A program made the translations under genes and the position numbers. Below are positions 32,987 to 43,899 of a stretch of DNA of 64,000 nt, in pieces (within the stretch, counting starts at the first letter, position 1; each line of letters starts with the position of its first letter). The notes under the pieces are model-generated. The model saw nothing but the letters and a program-made list of their open reading frames with translations. It had not been told where the DNA came from and made no database searches. Source of the DNA: Furcasterigmium furcatum (Eukaryota; Ascomycota; Sordariomycetes; Glomerellales; Plectosphaerellaceae); assembly GCA_001599815.1 (NCBI GenBank), contig BCIA01000001.1, positions 6,406,978 through 6,470,977 on the forward strand, in the 5' to 3' direction.

Positions 32987-34447
32987 CTAGTATCTCGCAT
33001 ACGAAAAGACCTGCCCATTATCCCGTCTTCCCCGCCTGGCATTCTCCACGGCCTCCTGGATCGCTGCCATCAGGCCCTTCCAATCCCACTGCGCAGGCGG
33101 GCTGACCCAGACCCAGTACAACAGCCTGGCCATCATCACCAACGCGAAGAAAAGCAGAATTAACTCCCATGTACGCGTTAAGAAAAGACCCCGTGAGGGG
33201 GGCTGGCCGGACCTGTACTGGAACTTGGCCAACCTCGCCAGGGCGTACGCCGCTCGCCTTTCCTTGGCGTACTCCACGAGATCCGGGTCATGGGGGTCGC
33301 CCTCTACCTTGCCGGCCTCCTCAACGTCGTCGTGGTCGTCCTGCTGTCCCCAGTAGCACGAGACCTTGCCTCGGAGGACACTGAATTTGACCTGGCCCTT
33401 CGTGTGCGGGGTGTACCGCTTGATGTCCGGGCACACGGCGATCATGATCCTCGCCGTTCGGCGCACCCCCTTCACGCCCTTGTCGCTCTCCTTGTCCTTG
33501 ACCCTGGAGCGAGACTTGCTCAGAGCCATGGAGCCGACGTCGTCCAGAATGGGGTCCCAGCGGTCTCCCGGGGTGGGCCAGTCGAAGGTGATGATGGAAT
33601 CGGAGCGGCGGCTCTGAACTGCCAGCCACCCGGCAGAGTGAACGGTTGTGTGGATATCCTGGTAGAGCAGCTTGAGATCGGTCTTCGCCCCGCCCGTCTC
33701 CAAATACGTGAGCACCGGGTGGAGCTGCGTCAAAATCAAGTACGAGAGTTCGTCGACGGCCTTCAAGAACAACTTGGGTATCTTGCCGTCCTGCTGGAGG
33801 ATCATGTTGACGGTGGCCGCCCGTAGGCGGGAGCGGCTGAAGCCTGAGCATGTTAGCACGCGCGTCTCCCGGAGCACGGCAGCACCCTTACCATCTTCTC
33901 CGATGAATTTAACGTCCTGGTCCCAGAGCATCCTGCGGGCAGCCCACCCGGCACCGAAGAGCAGGCGCGAGAAGACCTGGTCGTCCAGGACGCGCATGAT
34001 GAAGCCAACGAGCAGCTGCTGCCGCGTGTCGCCGTCCCATATCAGCAGATCCCAGGGCTCCAGGACTGCCATGCAGGGGCGGGCGATCTTCTGCACGTAC
34101 TCCTCGAAGCACGTGCTCCGAAGAGGGATGGCTGGCAGGGCAAAGGGCGACAACAGCGTGGGCGGAGAAACATGATGGGCTGTGAAATGCCTGGCCACGA
34201 CACGGTTGACAAGGACCAGGAGATCCTCAAAGCGCTGCCCGAAGAAGTCGTCGCTGAGCTGAGAGAGATCGATGTCCCACGTTCCCTGGAATTCGGTTGT
34301 TGCGGGCTCGAACCCGTCCAGCTGGTTGAGGTCAGGACCCCAGACCTGCATAGACTTTTCGAACTTCCGTTGCTCCCTCTCTACCTCGGACATCGGCACG
34401 GGCCGCCTCGCCGGCGGACCCTTGAGCTTGTGACTTTGGCTGGCCAT
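32987..34447 (-). CDS. Unidentified tail-anchored membrane protein
   Basis: Not recognised. 486 aa as an unbroken frame. The N-terminus is basic and Pro-rich (MASQSHKLKGPPARRPVP), followed by a long region without transmembrane segments containing TWDIDLSQLSDDFFGQRFED, LEPWDLLIWDGDTRQQLL and SIITFDWPTPGDRWDP. Near the C-terminus is one strong membrane segment, LILLFFALVMMARLLYWVWV, with about 40 residues after it. This suggests a cytosolic domain held on an internal membrane. The stretch 33891-33844 has a GTAAGG donor, a GCTAAC branch point and a CAG acceptor, and is 48 nt, so the frame survives with or without splicing (486 or 470 aa). I favour splicing, since the encoded GKGAAVLRETRVLTCS looks unlike its surroundings. 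Confidence 0.78.
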   Translation of the reverse strand: MASQSHKLKGPPARRPVPMSEVEREQRKFEKSMQVWGPDLNQLDGFEPATTEFQGTWDIDLSQLSDDFFGQRFEDLLVLVNRVVARHFTAHHVSPPTLLSPFALPAIPLRSTCFEEYVQKIARPCMAVLEPWDLLIWDGDTRQQLLVGFIMRVLDDQVFSRLLFGAGWAARRMLWDQDVKFIGEDGKGAAVLRETRVLTCSGFSRSRLRAATVNMILQQDGKIPKLFLKAVDELSYLILTQLHPVLTYLETGGAKTDLKLLYQDIHTTVHSAGWLAVQSRRSDSIITFDWPTPGDRWDPILDDVGSMALSKSRSRVKDKESDKGVKGVRRTARIMIAVCPDIKRYTPHTKGQVKFSVLRGKVSCYWGQQDDHDDVEEAGKVEGDPHDPDLVEYAKERRAAYALARLAKFQYRSGQPPSRGLFLTRTWELILLFFALVMMARLLYWVWVSPPAQWDWKGLMAAIQEAVENARRGRRDNGQVFSYARY

Positions 34448-35605
34448 TAGGGAGGTATTGAGCGGAGTCGGCGGCGCGATGTTGATCCCCGGGAATGTCG
34501 AGACGACGATGACGGACGCGGTACGGCTGTATTTTCAGAAGCTTGCCGTAGGTGCCTGAGATGATGTGCTCGGTGGACAAAACAGGGGGGGTTTTGAAGA
34601 ATTTGGGTAAGCTGGCGCCGTCTTCATGTCGAGGGACTGCCTTTATCTATCAGGCACCACACATTGTGAGCCTATTTGGCTCTTTGTGCTGGGAGCCAGG
34701 CTGGGCACATTGTCATCGTCAGCAGGAGGAGAGAAGACTGGACGCCTCGTCTCGTCCCTTGTTCTTTGTTACGAGCTATCCATTGAGGCCCGGAAGGGAT
34801 GGATGAAAGGGCCACGGGACAAAGAATGGTTTCCTCCCGGAGCAGGCTGGTGGGACAGGTTGAGAGACGGATCCAGCAAGGCGAAGATAGAGTCAAGGGC
34901 CAGTCACCTGTCACGTATTGGGTGAGAGTGAGATCTTTCATCAGAGAATATCGACATTGACCCTGAGGTAGAAAAGGGGGTTCAGGGGCTGTGACGGGGT
35001 GGCCCGAGGAAGAGCCGGCCACTGGCATGCAGACTCCGGCTCAGCCCTGGATAAGTATTTTATCTCTCTCCTCGCTTTGGGGACTCAATATCAGTGCTGC
35101 CGAATTCAAACAGAATCGAGACTTCCATCAATTCAGAGCATGATGGACGAACTGAATGATCCGCCATGACCCTTTTCTGGACCCGCTGAAGTCAAGACGA
35201 GTCTGACGCTTACGTAATCTTCGCTAAGTCAAACGTCCGTCCTCAGGCGGGCACTTTTTTTTGCGACCAGACCAGCAAGAGCAACTCGCGCAAACCATCG
35301 CAACTTCCAACGAGCAATTCTCCCACGTCCGTAATCGCCTCCCCGACCCTCACGACCGACTGCCTGGCGCAACTTCGGTCTCATTCACGCTCGCCACCGG
35401 AAGGAAGTAGTAGATCTACCGCGCCTTCCTGCACCGCCCAGGCCCCCATCTCCTGCGACCACCCAACTTCTTCCTCCTCGCTCTCCCCGTCGACGTTGAT
35501 TCCATCGACCGACAACGACAGCGTCAGTGAACTTGACGACTCTCCCGCTACCTCACCGCACACCGCACCATAATACCCCTCCGATCTCCCCCCGCACACG
35601 CCACC
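34448..35605. other. Intergenic, divergent promoters
   Basis: 1158 bases between the start of the tail-anchored gene and eIF4E. The last 300 bases are rich in CT and CAC words, as expected of a housekeeping promoter and 5' UTR. No reading frame with recognisable content. Confidence 0.4.
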
Positions 35606-36417
35606 ATGGCCTCCGACGCGCCCAACATGAACGAGCAGGTCGACCTCTCGACCATCCCCATCTCCCCCGGTGGCGACAACGAGAAGCCCGAGGCTGCCGA
35701 TACCGACATCAAGACCGTTTTCCACGACAAGGAGAACTTCAACGTCAAGCACCCCCTCCAGAACAAGTGGACCCTCTGGTTCACCAAGCCCCCCAGCGGC
35801 AAGGTAGATCCGCCCTCTGATCCCCCCCCAGTGACAAGCTGCTGACACTCCCCCAGGGCGACAACTGGAATGACCTGCTGAAGGAGGTCATTACCTTCGA
35901 CTCCGTGGAGGAATTCTGGGGCGTCTACAACAACATCGCCCCCGTCTCCGAGCTCGCCCTCAAGTCCGACTACCATCTCTTCAAGGCCGGCGTCCGCCCC
36001 GAGTGGGAGGATGCCCAGAACAAGCACGGTGGCAAGTGGTCCTACCAGTTCAAGGAGAAGCGCAACGTCACCATTGACGACATCTGGCTCCACGTCATGC
36101 TGGCCGCTATTGGCGAGACCCTCGAGGACGAGGAGGACGGCGAGGTCATGGGAGTCGTTGTCAACGTCCGCAAGGCCTTCTTCCGTGTCGGCGTGTGGAC
36201 TCGCACCATCGGCAAGAGCATCCCCGGCCGCGGAGATGGCGACGTTGCCGGCGGCAAGGGCCGCACCCCCGAGAAGGGCCGCAAGGTCCTCCTCGACATT
36301 GGCTCGCGCTTCAAGGAGCTCCTCCACCTGCCCACCGGCGAGGTCGTCGAGTTCTCCGGACACACGGACAGCGCTCATAGTGGAAGCAGCCGTGCCAAGG
36401 CCAAGCACACTGTCTAA
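35606..36417 (+). CDS. eIF4E: Translation initiation factor eIF4E (mRNA cap-binding)
   Basis: 252 aa; exons 35606-35803 and 35857-36417, phase 0. It binds the m7G cap and, with eIF4G, recruits the 40S subunit. The conserved Trp set is present: KWTLWFTKP, SVEEFWGVYNNI, the cap-stacking Trp in RPEWEDAQNKHGGKWSY, and IWLHVMLAAIGE. The eIF4G/4E-BP contact region VEEFWGVYNNI is intact. The C-terminal part contains a Gly-rich insertion (KSIPGRGDGDVAGGKGRTPE) between the strand that should carry the phosphate-binding Arg/Lys and the final helix, longer than in yeast or human eIF4E but seen in filamentous fungi. Start chosen at ACCATGGCC, a strong context. Confidence 0.96.
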
Positions 36418-36705
36418 GGGGGCGGCACGCAGAAAGGAATCACGAACATGACATTTGCCGCGTTTGCCTCTATCGGCTAGAGGGATTTCGGTTGGCGGCA
36501 TCGAGTGGGATTACGAACGCAGGGGATGACATGATATCATTTGCTCTTAATCAAGGCGTTCCCGAGACTGCAGTGATATGAGCGGTATAGTGGTGAAATA
36601 GAAATACATTTCACTAACTGCACGTGGCGTTGTGACTGCTTTATTATCGTACAAATCGCTGGCATGCTCATTTCGTCCGGTTACATTTGACCCTGCCAAT
36701 TAATA

Positions 36706-38655
36706 CTACAGTTCGTCCTCGCTGAACTGCTCAGCAAACACCTCCTTCACCAGCTGCTTCTTGTTGATCTTCCCCATGGCGTTCCGCGGGATGAAATCCA
36801 CCACCTTGAGCACCTGGGGGATCTTATACGCCGCCAGCCTGCCCTTCAGCGCCCGCCTCATGTCCATCGGCGACCACGTCTTCTCCTCGGGCAGCACGTC
36901 CCGGTCGAGGATGATAATGGCGCCGACCTTCTGCCCCCACTTGCCGGACGGGACGGCGACGACTGCCGCCTCGGAAACCTCCTCCAGGGACAGCAGCTCG
37001 CGCTCGACCTCGAGCGCGCTGACCTTTTCGCCGCCGGTCTTGATGATGTCCGCGCTCTTGCGGCCCTGGATAAAGTACATGTCGCCCTTGGCCCAGGGCT
37101 GCCCGCTCAGCCCCGCGCCGGCGACGGGGCGGCGCACGGCCACGTCGCCCGTCTTGAACCAGGGGTTGCCGCCGTCTTCGGCGGGGACGAACTCCTTCGC
37201 GGTGGCGGTGGGGTTGCGCCAGTACTCGCGGAAGATGGTGGGCCCGCGCAGCTGGATCTCGCCGGGGCGCTCGCGGCCGGTGAGGGGGTCGACGTCCTTG
37301 CCGGCGGGGATGATGACGCCGGTGTCGGTGTCGACGAGGCGGGCCTCGACGGAGGGGAGGGGCCAGCCGACGGAGGCGTCGACGCGGTCGGCGGGGGAGA
37401 GGCCGCAGGAGAGGGCCATGCCGACCTCGGTCATGCCGTAGCGCTCGAGGAGGACGTTGCCGCGGGAGAGGGCGCGCCAGGCGTCCTTGATGGGGGTCGG
37501 GAGGGCGGCGGAGCCGGAGATGGAGAGGCGCATGTTGGCGGGCGAGATGGCCTCGCGGGTGGCCTCGGCCATTGGGGGCTTGAGGAGCTTGTGGGCGTGG
37601 AGGAGGCGGGAGTAGACGGTGGGGACGACGGTGAAGAAGGTGATCTTGTTCTTGAGGGCGACGTCGGGCATGAAGGGGGCGGCGAGGCGGGACCAGACGG
37701 CGTCGGGGTTGAAGGGGAAGAGGAATTCGATGGTGCTGCCGGCGAGGAGGGGCGTGAGGACGGCGTTGATGGTGCCGTGGATGTGGTGGAGGGGGAGGAC
37801 GTGCAGCAGGTGGTCGCTGGGGGTGTACTCCCAGGCCTCCATCAGGGACTGGCACTGCGCGGTGAGGGCCGCCTGCGGGAGGAGAACGCCTTTCTGGAGG
37901 GATGTCAGTGGTGATCGCGACTGACCAGGGAGTTAGAGATCTTACCGGCCGGTTCGTTGTTCCCGAGGTGTACAGCATCATGCCGGCGGCACCGGGGTCA
38001 GCGTTTTCCAGCATGACCTTCTGGTGGGCGGCGCCTCCCAAATGCTTCTCCAGTTCCAGCTGCGCGGGCCGCGTGTTGAGCTCAGTGGCGAGGACATCGC
38101 GGGCCTTGGCGGCGAACTTGGCCGAGTTGACCAGCAGCGAGGCCTCGCTCTGGTTGAGGATGTATTGGAGCTCCGGCGCGGGGAACGCAGGAGACAGCGG
38201 CACTGCGATGGATCGAGCGGCAAAGACAGCCAGGAGGGTCACTGCGGGTGTTAGTCGTGGTGTCGCGTGAGGGGGGTCAATACGCGGTACGAACCGATAT
38301 AATCATAACTGTTCTCTACCAAAAAGGCGATGCGCTCGCCATTGAGGTCCGCCTTTCCCGTTGTCGCATGCAGCTGATCCCTTGCGCGACGCACATCCCC
38401 CAGCAGTTCCCCATACTGGAACGTGCGCCCCGACAGGGAGTGTATCACGGCAGTGGACTGGGGGTCGTGGCGCGCGATGGCCTCGAAGATGGGGAGTTTC
38501 GGGAGCGTGGAGGCCATTCTCAGGCTGCTATTCCGTGACGACAAGAAGCCAGATGTGAGAGCTGATACCGAGATCGAGGTGTACAGGGAAGATTTCAGGG
38601 ACGTCCGGATCTGCCGCGAGGAGGCGGCATATCGACACCTCATTAACGAGAACAT
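36706..38655 (-). CDS. Malonyl-CoA/acyl-CoA synthetase, ACSF3-like, mitochondrial
   Basis: 614-aa AMP-forming ligase. Exons on the minus strand: 38655-38295, 38241-37946, 37893-36706. It makes an acyl-adenylate, then the CoA thioester. The phosphate-binding loop LYTSGTTNRP-KG is split exactly by intron 2. Other motifs: ERYGMTEVGMAL (A5), WFKTGDVAV (A7 Asp), IQGRKSADIIKTGGEKVSALEVE (A8 hinge) and the catalytic Lys in NAMGKINKK (A10). The YGMTEVGMAL form and GGEKVSALEVE are typical of malonyl-CoA synthetases. The N-terminal 46 residues are Ser/Arg-rich and lack acidic residues (MFSLMRCRYAASSRQIRTSL), a likely mitochondrial presequence; a second Met (MASTLPK) could give a cytosolic form. Role: removing malonate or feeding mitochondrial fatty acid synthesis. 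Confidence 0.9.
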
Positions 38656-39530
38656 TAGGACGGCCAGAAGAGGGTCCTCAACAAGATGGACCTGCAGCTC
38701 GCATTGGTGAGATTATACCAGATCGACAGGGTAGGTGGGACTCGGATTTCTGAGGCCCGAACCGTGTATGTGCTGAGGGAGGGCAGATGGCACGCTCAAG
38801 GAGTCTACAAGTAGCTCCGAGGGTGGCATCGCGGCCGACGGACACCGGACGGCAGAAAAAGTGTTGACGGTCTCTTTTTGGGAGGTGAAGTCGGCTCGTC
38901 CTCAGATAGCCGACTCACCGCCCGGCAGCCATCGCCAGCCGGCGCCATCTGCCGACGAGTGCACCCGGCATCGGACGCAGCACTGGCGCGACTCCACACC
39001 CCTCGCTCCCGACTGGCTGGGACGCTCGTGGACGAATGCCAGGGCCCGACCGCTGATTGGGCACGGCTGCAGGCACAGCGCATGTTAGTGATGCGGCCAA
39101 GCTGCAGCAAGGGCGGTCAGCAGCATCTCACCGAACCTTTGCGTGTCGGTGACGGAAATTTCATCTGCAGGCTCAAACAGGCGGGCGACTGGGGTGCTGA
39201 GGATTTGCAAAACAAAATAAGGCGTCAGGGCAGGGCATCTCCTGCGCTGGCTCACTCACATCGCCTGTTGACGTTCCGACCTGCTCTCCCCGACCTCGTT
39301 TCTGCCGTCTTTTGCCCCTCCACCACCCCGCAACCGAACCAACCTCAACTGCTTCTTCTATCCGGCACTCCGAGTCGACCACCAACCTCTTCCTCCAACT
39401 TCCTCCCCATCGCACCACCTCGACGACCTCTCCAGACAAGCCTCGATCCACGCACACCGGGACGGACTGACGGACGGACGCTGTCAACGCACGACAGATC
39501 CCCACTCACACAGCTCCTCCCACAGCTCCA
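38656..39530. other. Divergent promoter region of the synthetase and BolA genes
   Basis: No gene seen. A long open frame runs from 38878 into the BolA gene but has low-complexity, non-conserved content and is best read as leader. The last 250 bases are CT-rich (leader of the BolA gene). Confidence 0.4.
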
Positions 39531-40098
39531 ATGCTTCGCAGATACGCCCTCGGTTTCTCCAACGTCGCCGCCAGGCCCCTCTCGACAATGTCGTCCACAA
39601 CGCCCCTCGAAGACGCCATCCGGTCCAAGGTGCGTTCTCGCGTCTGCCTCTCCTCCGGCCGTCTGCCTGCCTGCTAACATCCCCCCTCCAGCTCACCGCC
39701 GCCTTCGCGCCCGCCGTCCTCGAAATTCACAACGACTCCCACCTCCATTCCCACCACAAGGCTATGCAGGGGGTCACCTCCAAGGAAACCCACTTCAGGT
39801 ACGCACGCACGGCACTAGCCCTCACACCGCCATTCCCACCCTGCAGACTGCCATGCCACGTCCCCCCCCACACGTGTCGCTGCCGCTGCTAACATCAGAC
39901 GAACGACGCAGGCTCGTCATCATCTCCGACGCCTTCAACTCCAAGATGCAGCCCGCCCGCCACCGCATGGTCTACGCCCTCCTCAGGGACGAGATGTACC
40001 GCGAGGGCGGCATCCACGCCCTGCAGCTGCGCACCCTGACGCCCGCCGAGGAGGAGAGGCAGAAGGCCAAGGCCGAGGCGGCGGAGAGCAAGGAGTAA
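39531..40098 (+). CDS. BolA-family protein, probably mitochondrial (Bol1-like)
   Basis: 130 aa; exons 39531-39629, 39692-39798, 39912-40098. BolA proteins pair with monothiol glutaredoxins and help deliver Fe-S clusters. The fold signatures are AAFAPAVLEIHNDSHLHSHH, ETHFRLVIISDAFNSK and ARHRMVYALLRDEM; the last includes the invariant His used for cluster contacts. The N-terminus MLRRYALGFSNVAARPLSTM is basic and hydroxylated, typical of mitochondrial import, which points to the Bol1-type and not the cytosolic Bol2 type. The tail EEERQKAKAEAAESKE is charged and probably disordered. Each of the short exons ends in a good donor, and the third join rebuilds an Arg codon. Confidence 0.9.
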
Positions 40099-40998
40099 AA
40101 GGCAGAAAGACATGCGGCTGGCGGAGACGGCCCTCCACCGCCGCAATGAGGCTATCACGAAGACACGACTTGGATCCACGGCATTTTTGAACAAATTGGC
40201 AACTCACCTCAGACGACATACGGCGCTCGGGAACTTCTTTTCTTCGGGAGCATGGGGGCTACACTGGCGCATCGTACAAAAAAAGACACACCTCACAGCA
40301 GATTTCCCCCGTTTTGGCGGGTTGGACAGGCAGAGCAGAGACGCAGGACTAGAACACTGTTGAGCCTCCTCGGGGAGCCGGTCATGTATATGCTTGCACT
40401 AGAAAGACACTGCCCTTGGCGGGAATAGACTCGCTTGTATTGCGTTCCATGTGCAGTCGTTTCGCATCTGGCAAGGGGTAGCAGAAGATGATGGCCGCCC
40501 ACCTCTGACAGACTGAAGTCGACCAGTCTTCAGATCGAGCCTCAGATAACTAAGATGACCTCTATCTTGGCTCTAGAAATCGAGATGACCCTCTCTTGTC
40601 TAGAAAATTCAGATAGCGTGTTGTTGAGCTGGAGGTAATTCCGAGGACTGCCTAATTAACTTAAAAGCAGGTCGAAAGAACACCGATTTCGACAGCAATA
40701 CGACAGAACCAGCCATATATTTAGTGAGCCTCGCGCCTAGGTGCCTTATCAGGCAGTTCGATGCTTTGCCTTAATTGGACGTATCGGTGAAAACCAACGT
40801 CGTGGATCATTATCATCATCACCATGTGGTGGGACGCCGGATGCCAAACCCAAGATCCAAAATATCAAACTCCATGAACCCATTGGCCCTGATGCAGCCG
40901 TGAAATGAAACGCTCGTGGGGTATCATGCCATTTCCCAAATCGCCAACGCCCTCGTCCGTGTCTCCCCTCCTGTCCTCCTCGGCGCCTCTGCCGCGGC
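40099..40998. other. Intergenic, contains an interspersed repeat
   Basis: Two 3' ends converge here. Holds repeat copy R1 at 40490-40625 and otherwise nothing recognisable. Confidence 0.5.
40490..40625 (+). repeat. Interspersed repeat, copy R1
   Basis: Begins GATGGCCGCCC, followed by GAAGTCGACCAGTCTTCAG, CAGATCGAGCC and two AAATCGAGATGACC-like units. Same order of words as R2 at 44141 and, inverted, R4 at 55730-55918. The 3' end is unclear. Confidence 0.7.
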
Positions 40999-43899
40999 TC
41001 AAGGCGCACTAGAGCTCGCGCCGCCCGGGAGGCGCCCCTCGGACCTCAATCGCTCCAGACGATTCTTGTACTCCTCCATGGAGGGCAGCTTCTTCTTCCG
41101 CTTCTTCACACCGCTGGCCTGCGTCAGCACCGACGCCGCGGGGCTCGACGGTTCCGCGTCGGGGCGGGGGTTCTGCCGGCTGGTCTGGCTCGCCTTCCAT
41201 GTGCCTGGTAGGGTTCTTCTTCTGGCCTGAATGCGGTCGTTCGCCGTCAAGTCTGACGCCGCGCTGCGAACCTGAGGCGGTCGCATTTCAGCGTTCGCCT
41301 TCGCCTTCGGGGGGGCTGGGGTCTCGGGCTCAGGCTCACCCCGAGGGCGGAATGCATCGTCTTCCTTAAGCCGTAAGAACTCCGCCCGCCAGTCAACGTC
41401 CATAGAGCTGAGAATGGGGGACCCAGCCGCCACTAGACGCCGTGAGCCAGTGGGTTGCCGGTCAGACATGGTCGGCCGCCCGCTTCGTGATCCTGATGCG
41501 CTCACGCTCAAGTCGACGGCCTCCGCCTCATCAGGAAGGGGGTCGGCGAAAAATCTCTTTTTCGCCCCCTTGGTTTGTTCCGATGCTGAAGGGTCGTGCA
41601 GGTCACCCGGCTGATGGTTGGGTGTGGTTGGATGGACGCCGCGGGCGGCAGACACCGAGCCGGAGGCGCTCTTGCCCGCGCGGACAGGCTCTGCCACCTC
41701 GCGGGGTGACTCGGCGGACGTCGTCTGCTGCTTCTTTCCACCAGTCTTGTGTGCGAGGTCGGGACTGGCTTGGGCGTACTGCTGACCCTCGATCCTGAAC
41801 TCAGGCGGGACGTTCTCGACGCTCGACATCATGGACGCCCTTCGCTTCCTTGAGATGGGAGGCGGCGTCACGTTCAGCTGCAGTGCAGACGTGGTGGTCA
41901 CCGGCCCAGACGTGACAGAGCGAGACTCAGAGGCCACCCGGCTATCAGTCTGAGCGGCGACAGAAAAGCTGTCACCATTCAGCGACGTGCCGCCCAGATC
42001 CGTGCAGGCGCTGTCGAACTCGGACTTGTGGATCTTGAAGACGCGGCCGAGGTTCTGGTCGGAGACGAGGCGCTTCTCGAAGACGGGAGCGCGCACGTGC
42101 TCGACGTACCACTCCATGGCGAACTGGGGCGGGTCGTCATCGGTGCCCTCGACGTATCGAATGTATTCGCTGCAGAATATGCGGATGAAGTCGTCGTATA
42201 AGAAGATCGGTAGCATTCGCTTCCGTCTCAGGGTTCGGATGGATAGACATGCCCGAACAAAGTCGCCCAAGCTTCCGTTGAAGTCAGGGTAGGCTGTCTC
42301 AAAGGCCTCGTACGGCCGAGTCCAGAAGAGCTGTGCAAGGTCTGGCTCGGGCATCGCTGCGGTTGTCGGTCGCGCAAAGGGAGCAGGGTCAACAACCTGC
42401 CGAACCGGGACTGTTGGCTGGATGATGGCTTCTATGGCCGGTGCCTCGGAGGTCTTTTGGGCCACGGGCTCCTCTGGAGCAGGGTCCACGAGGGTAGAGG
42501 CCTTCGGGGTGACCTTTGAGGCAACGTCGAGTTCCTTCGTCTCGCCGTTCATGGCCACATGGTCGGCAGGGAAGGTCGACTCGATGCGCAACGTCGGAGA
42601 AGAGATTGCCTTGTCCTGGGGCGACTCGGGCCCCTTGACAGGCAGATTCTTCGTAGGTGTATTTCTCACCTGGACATTGTCTTCGGAGCTGGGCTCGAAC
42701 CTGATGCGCATCATCTTCTGAGGTGGTCCTCCTGGCGCCTGCTTGGGGTGGCGATTGCCATGTCTCCCAGGTGTTCTCGCCATATTCCTGCTCTCGTGGC
42801 TCGACGGAGTATCGGCATCGCCCATCCTGACATCGGGGTAGGTCGACTCGATAATATTATTGCCTTGGCCGTACCGGGGCGCGTCGCTTATTGAATCCTG
42901 CGTCGCGAGGTGATGGAGTGCCCTGGAGATCGGAGGTGTCGCTTGCGACAAGGTGCCGGGAATGACAATGGCTTGGCCGCAAGGAGGTGTGCCGTTTGAC
43001 GGTGTACTGTTCAACTCTTGAAAGCCCCGAGGCCGAGACGCCACCTTGCTTATGGGTGGAGTGTCAACAGCGCCAGGAATAACCATGGGCAGCTCATCCT
43101 CAGTGCCGGCGCTGCTGGGCGGGAAGACTACCGCCTCCATTTGCCTTGTGTTGTTGGTATGTTGGCGGCCTCGGGGAGCGTGAGGGGTGGGTGCCTGACT
43201 GCTTGTTTTTTCTGGCGAGCTGAGCAGGACATCTTGGGGGATGCTAGATTGGGGCGCCTGCGTGAGGTAGACGGGTGGGAGGCTGCCGGAGCTGGTTGAG
43301 GGTTTGCTGCCCGATGATATGGCGGTCGAAGGTGGCTGAATAACAGGTGGCAAGGAATCGATCTCCTGAGAGGGGAACCTTTCTCTATCCGTGCGGTTCA
43401 CCAACGGGCTGTCGTCCGGGAGGAATGGTTCACGTTGATCTTCTGGCTGAGGCGAGGGCGACCACGAGATCTGTGTCGCGTTCTCGTCGGGCTCAGGACT
43501 CCCCAACCCGCTACTGGCGTCCTTGTTTCCGGAATTTTTCGGTTCGGAAGTGCTCGAGGAAGGGGGCCTCTGTCCGCACGGCGGGAGGATCTTCGATATG
43601 TGCGAGTACTTGACTTGTTCGAGGACATGGGCCGGGATGTTCACCTTCGTGTTCGGGCCATCCTGTAGGTGCTCCGCCCACGAGTCCGACCGGTCGAGGA
43701 GCGCCTTCTGATCGGCGGGGATGTTGACGAGCGTTCGGGGAATTTGATTCTCGGTCTTGATCTTCTGGTGGAGGTATGCGGATGGCCCAGAACCGGGGCC
43801 GTCCAGGTTGGGTCTCATGCCTACATAGGCTCAAGCACGGCCCGGCTTGACGGGTGGTTCTTGGGGCCTACACTTGGTGAGAAATGTGCGGTATCCCAT
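40999..43899 (-). CDS. Large, mostly disordered protein of unknown function
   Basis: Not recognised. The main frame (43818-40999) gives 939 aa. A better start may be the Met at 43899: exon 43899-43872 (MGYRTFLTK), a 51-nt intron 43871-43821 and in-phase entry to the main frame would give 949 aa. Most of the chain is rich in Ser, Pro, Thr and Gln with no fold. One ordered block near residues 495-600 contains FWTRPYEAFETAYPDFNGSL, FVRACLSIRTLRRKRMLPIF, DDFIRIFCSEYIRYV and FAMEWYVEHV. Basic stretches (SRKRRAS, KGAKKRFF, GVKKRKKKLPSMEEY) look like nuclear localisation signals. The C-terminal helix MEEYKNRLERLRSEGRL is charged. A nuclear scaffold or chromatin/telomere factor is possible but is only a guess. 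Confidence 0.75.

Noticed and set aside
35548..36501. 317-codon frame antisense to eIF4E
   Set aside because: eIF4E on the + strand is certain, and the antisense product is low-complexity.
36824..38242. Long Pro/Arg-rich alternative frame within the acyl-CoA synthetase
   Set aside because: Only its first part is the true frame of exon 2; the rest is an out-of-frame shadow past the intron.
38878..40098. 406-codon frame running into the BolA gene
   Set aside because: It reads through the leader and both introns in a frame other than that of the BolA exons until the end; upstream content is not protein-like.
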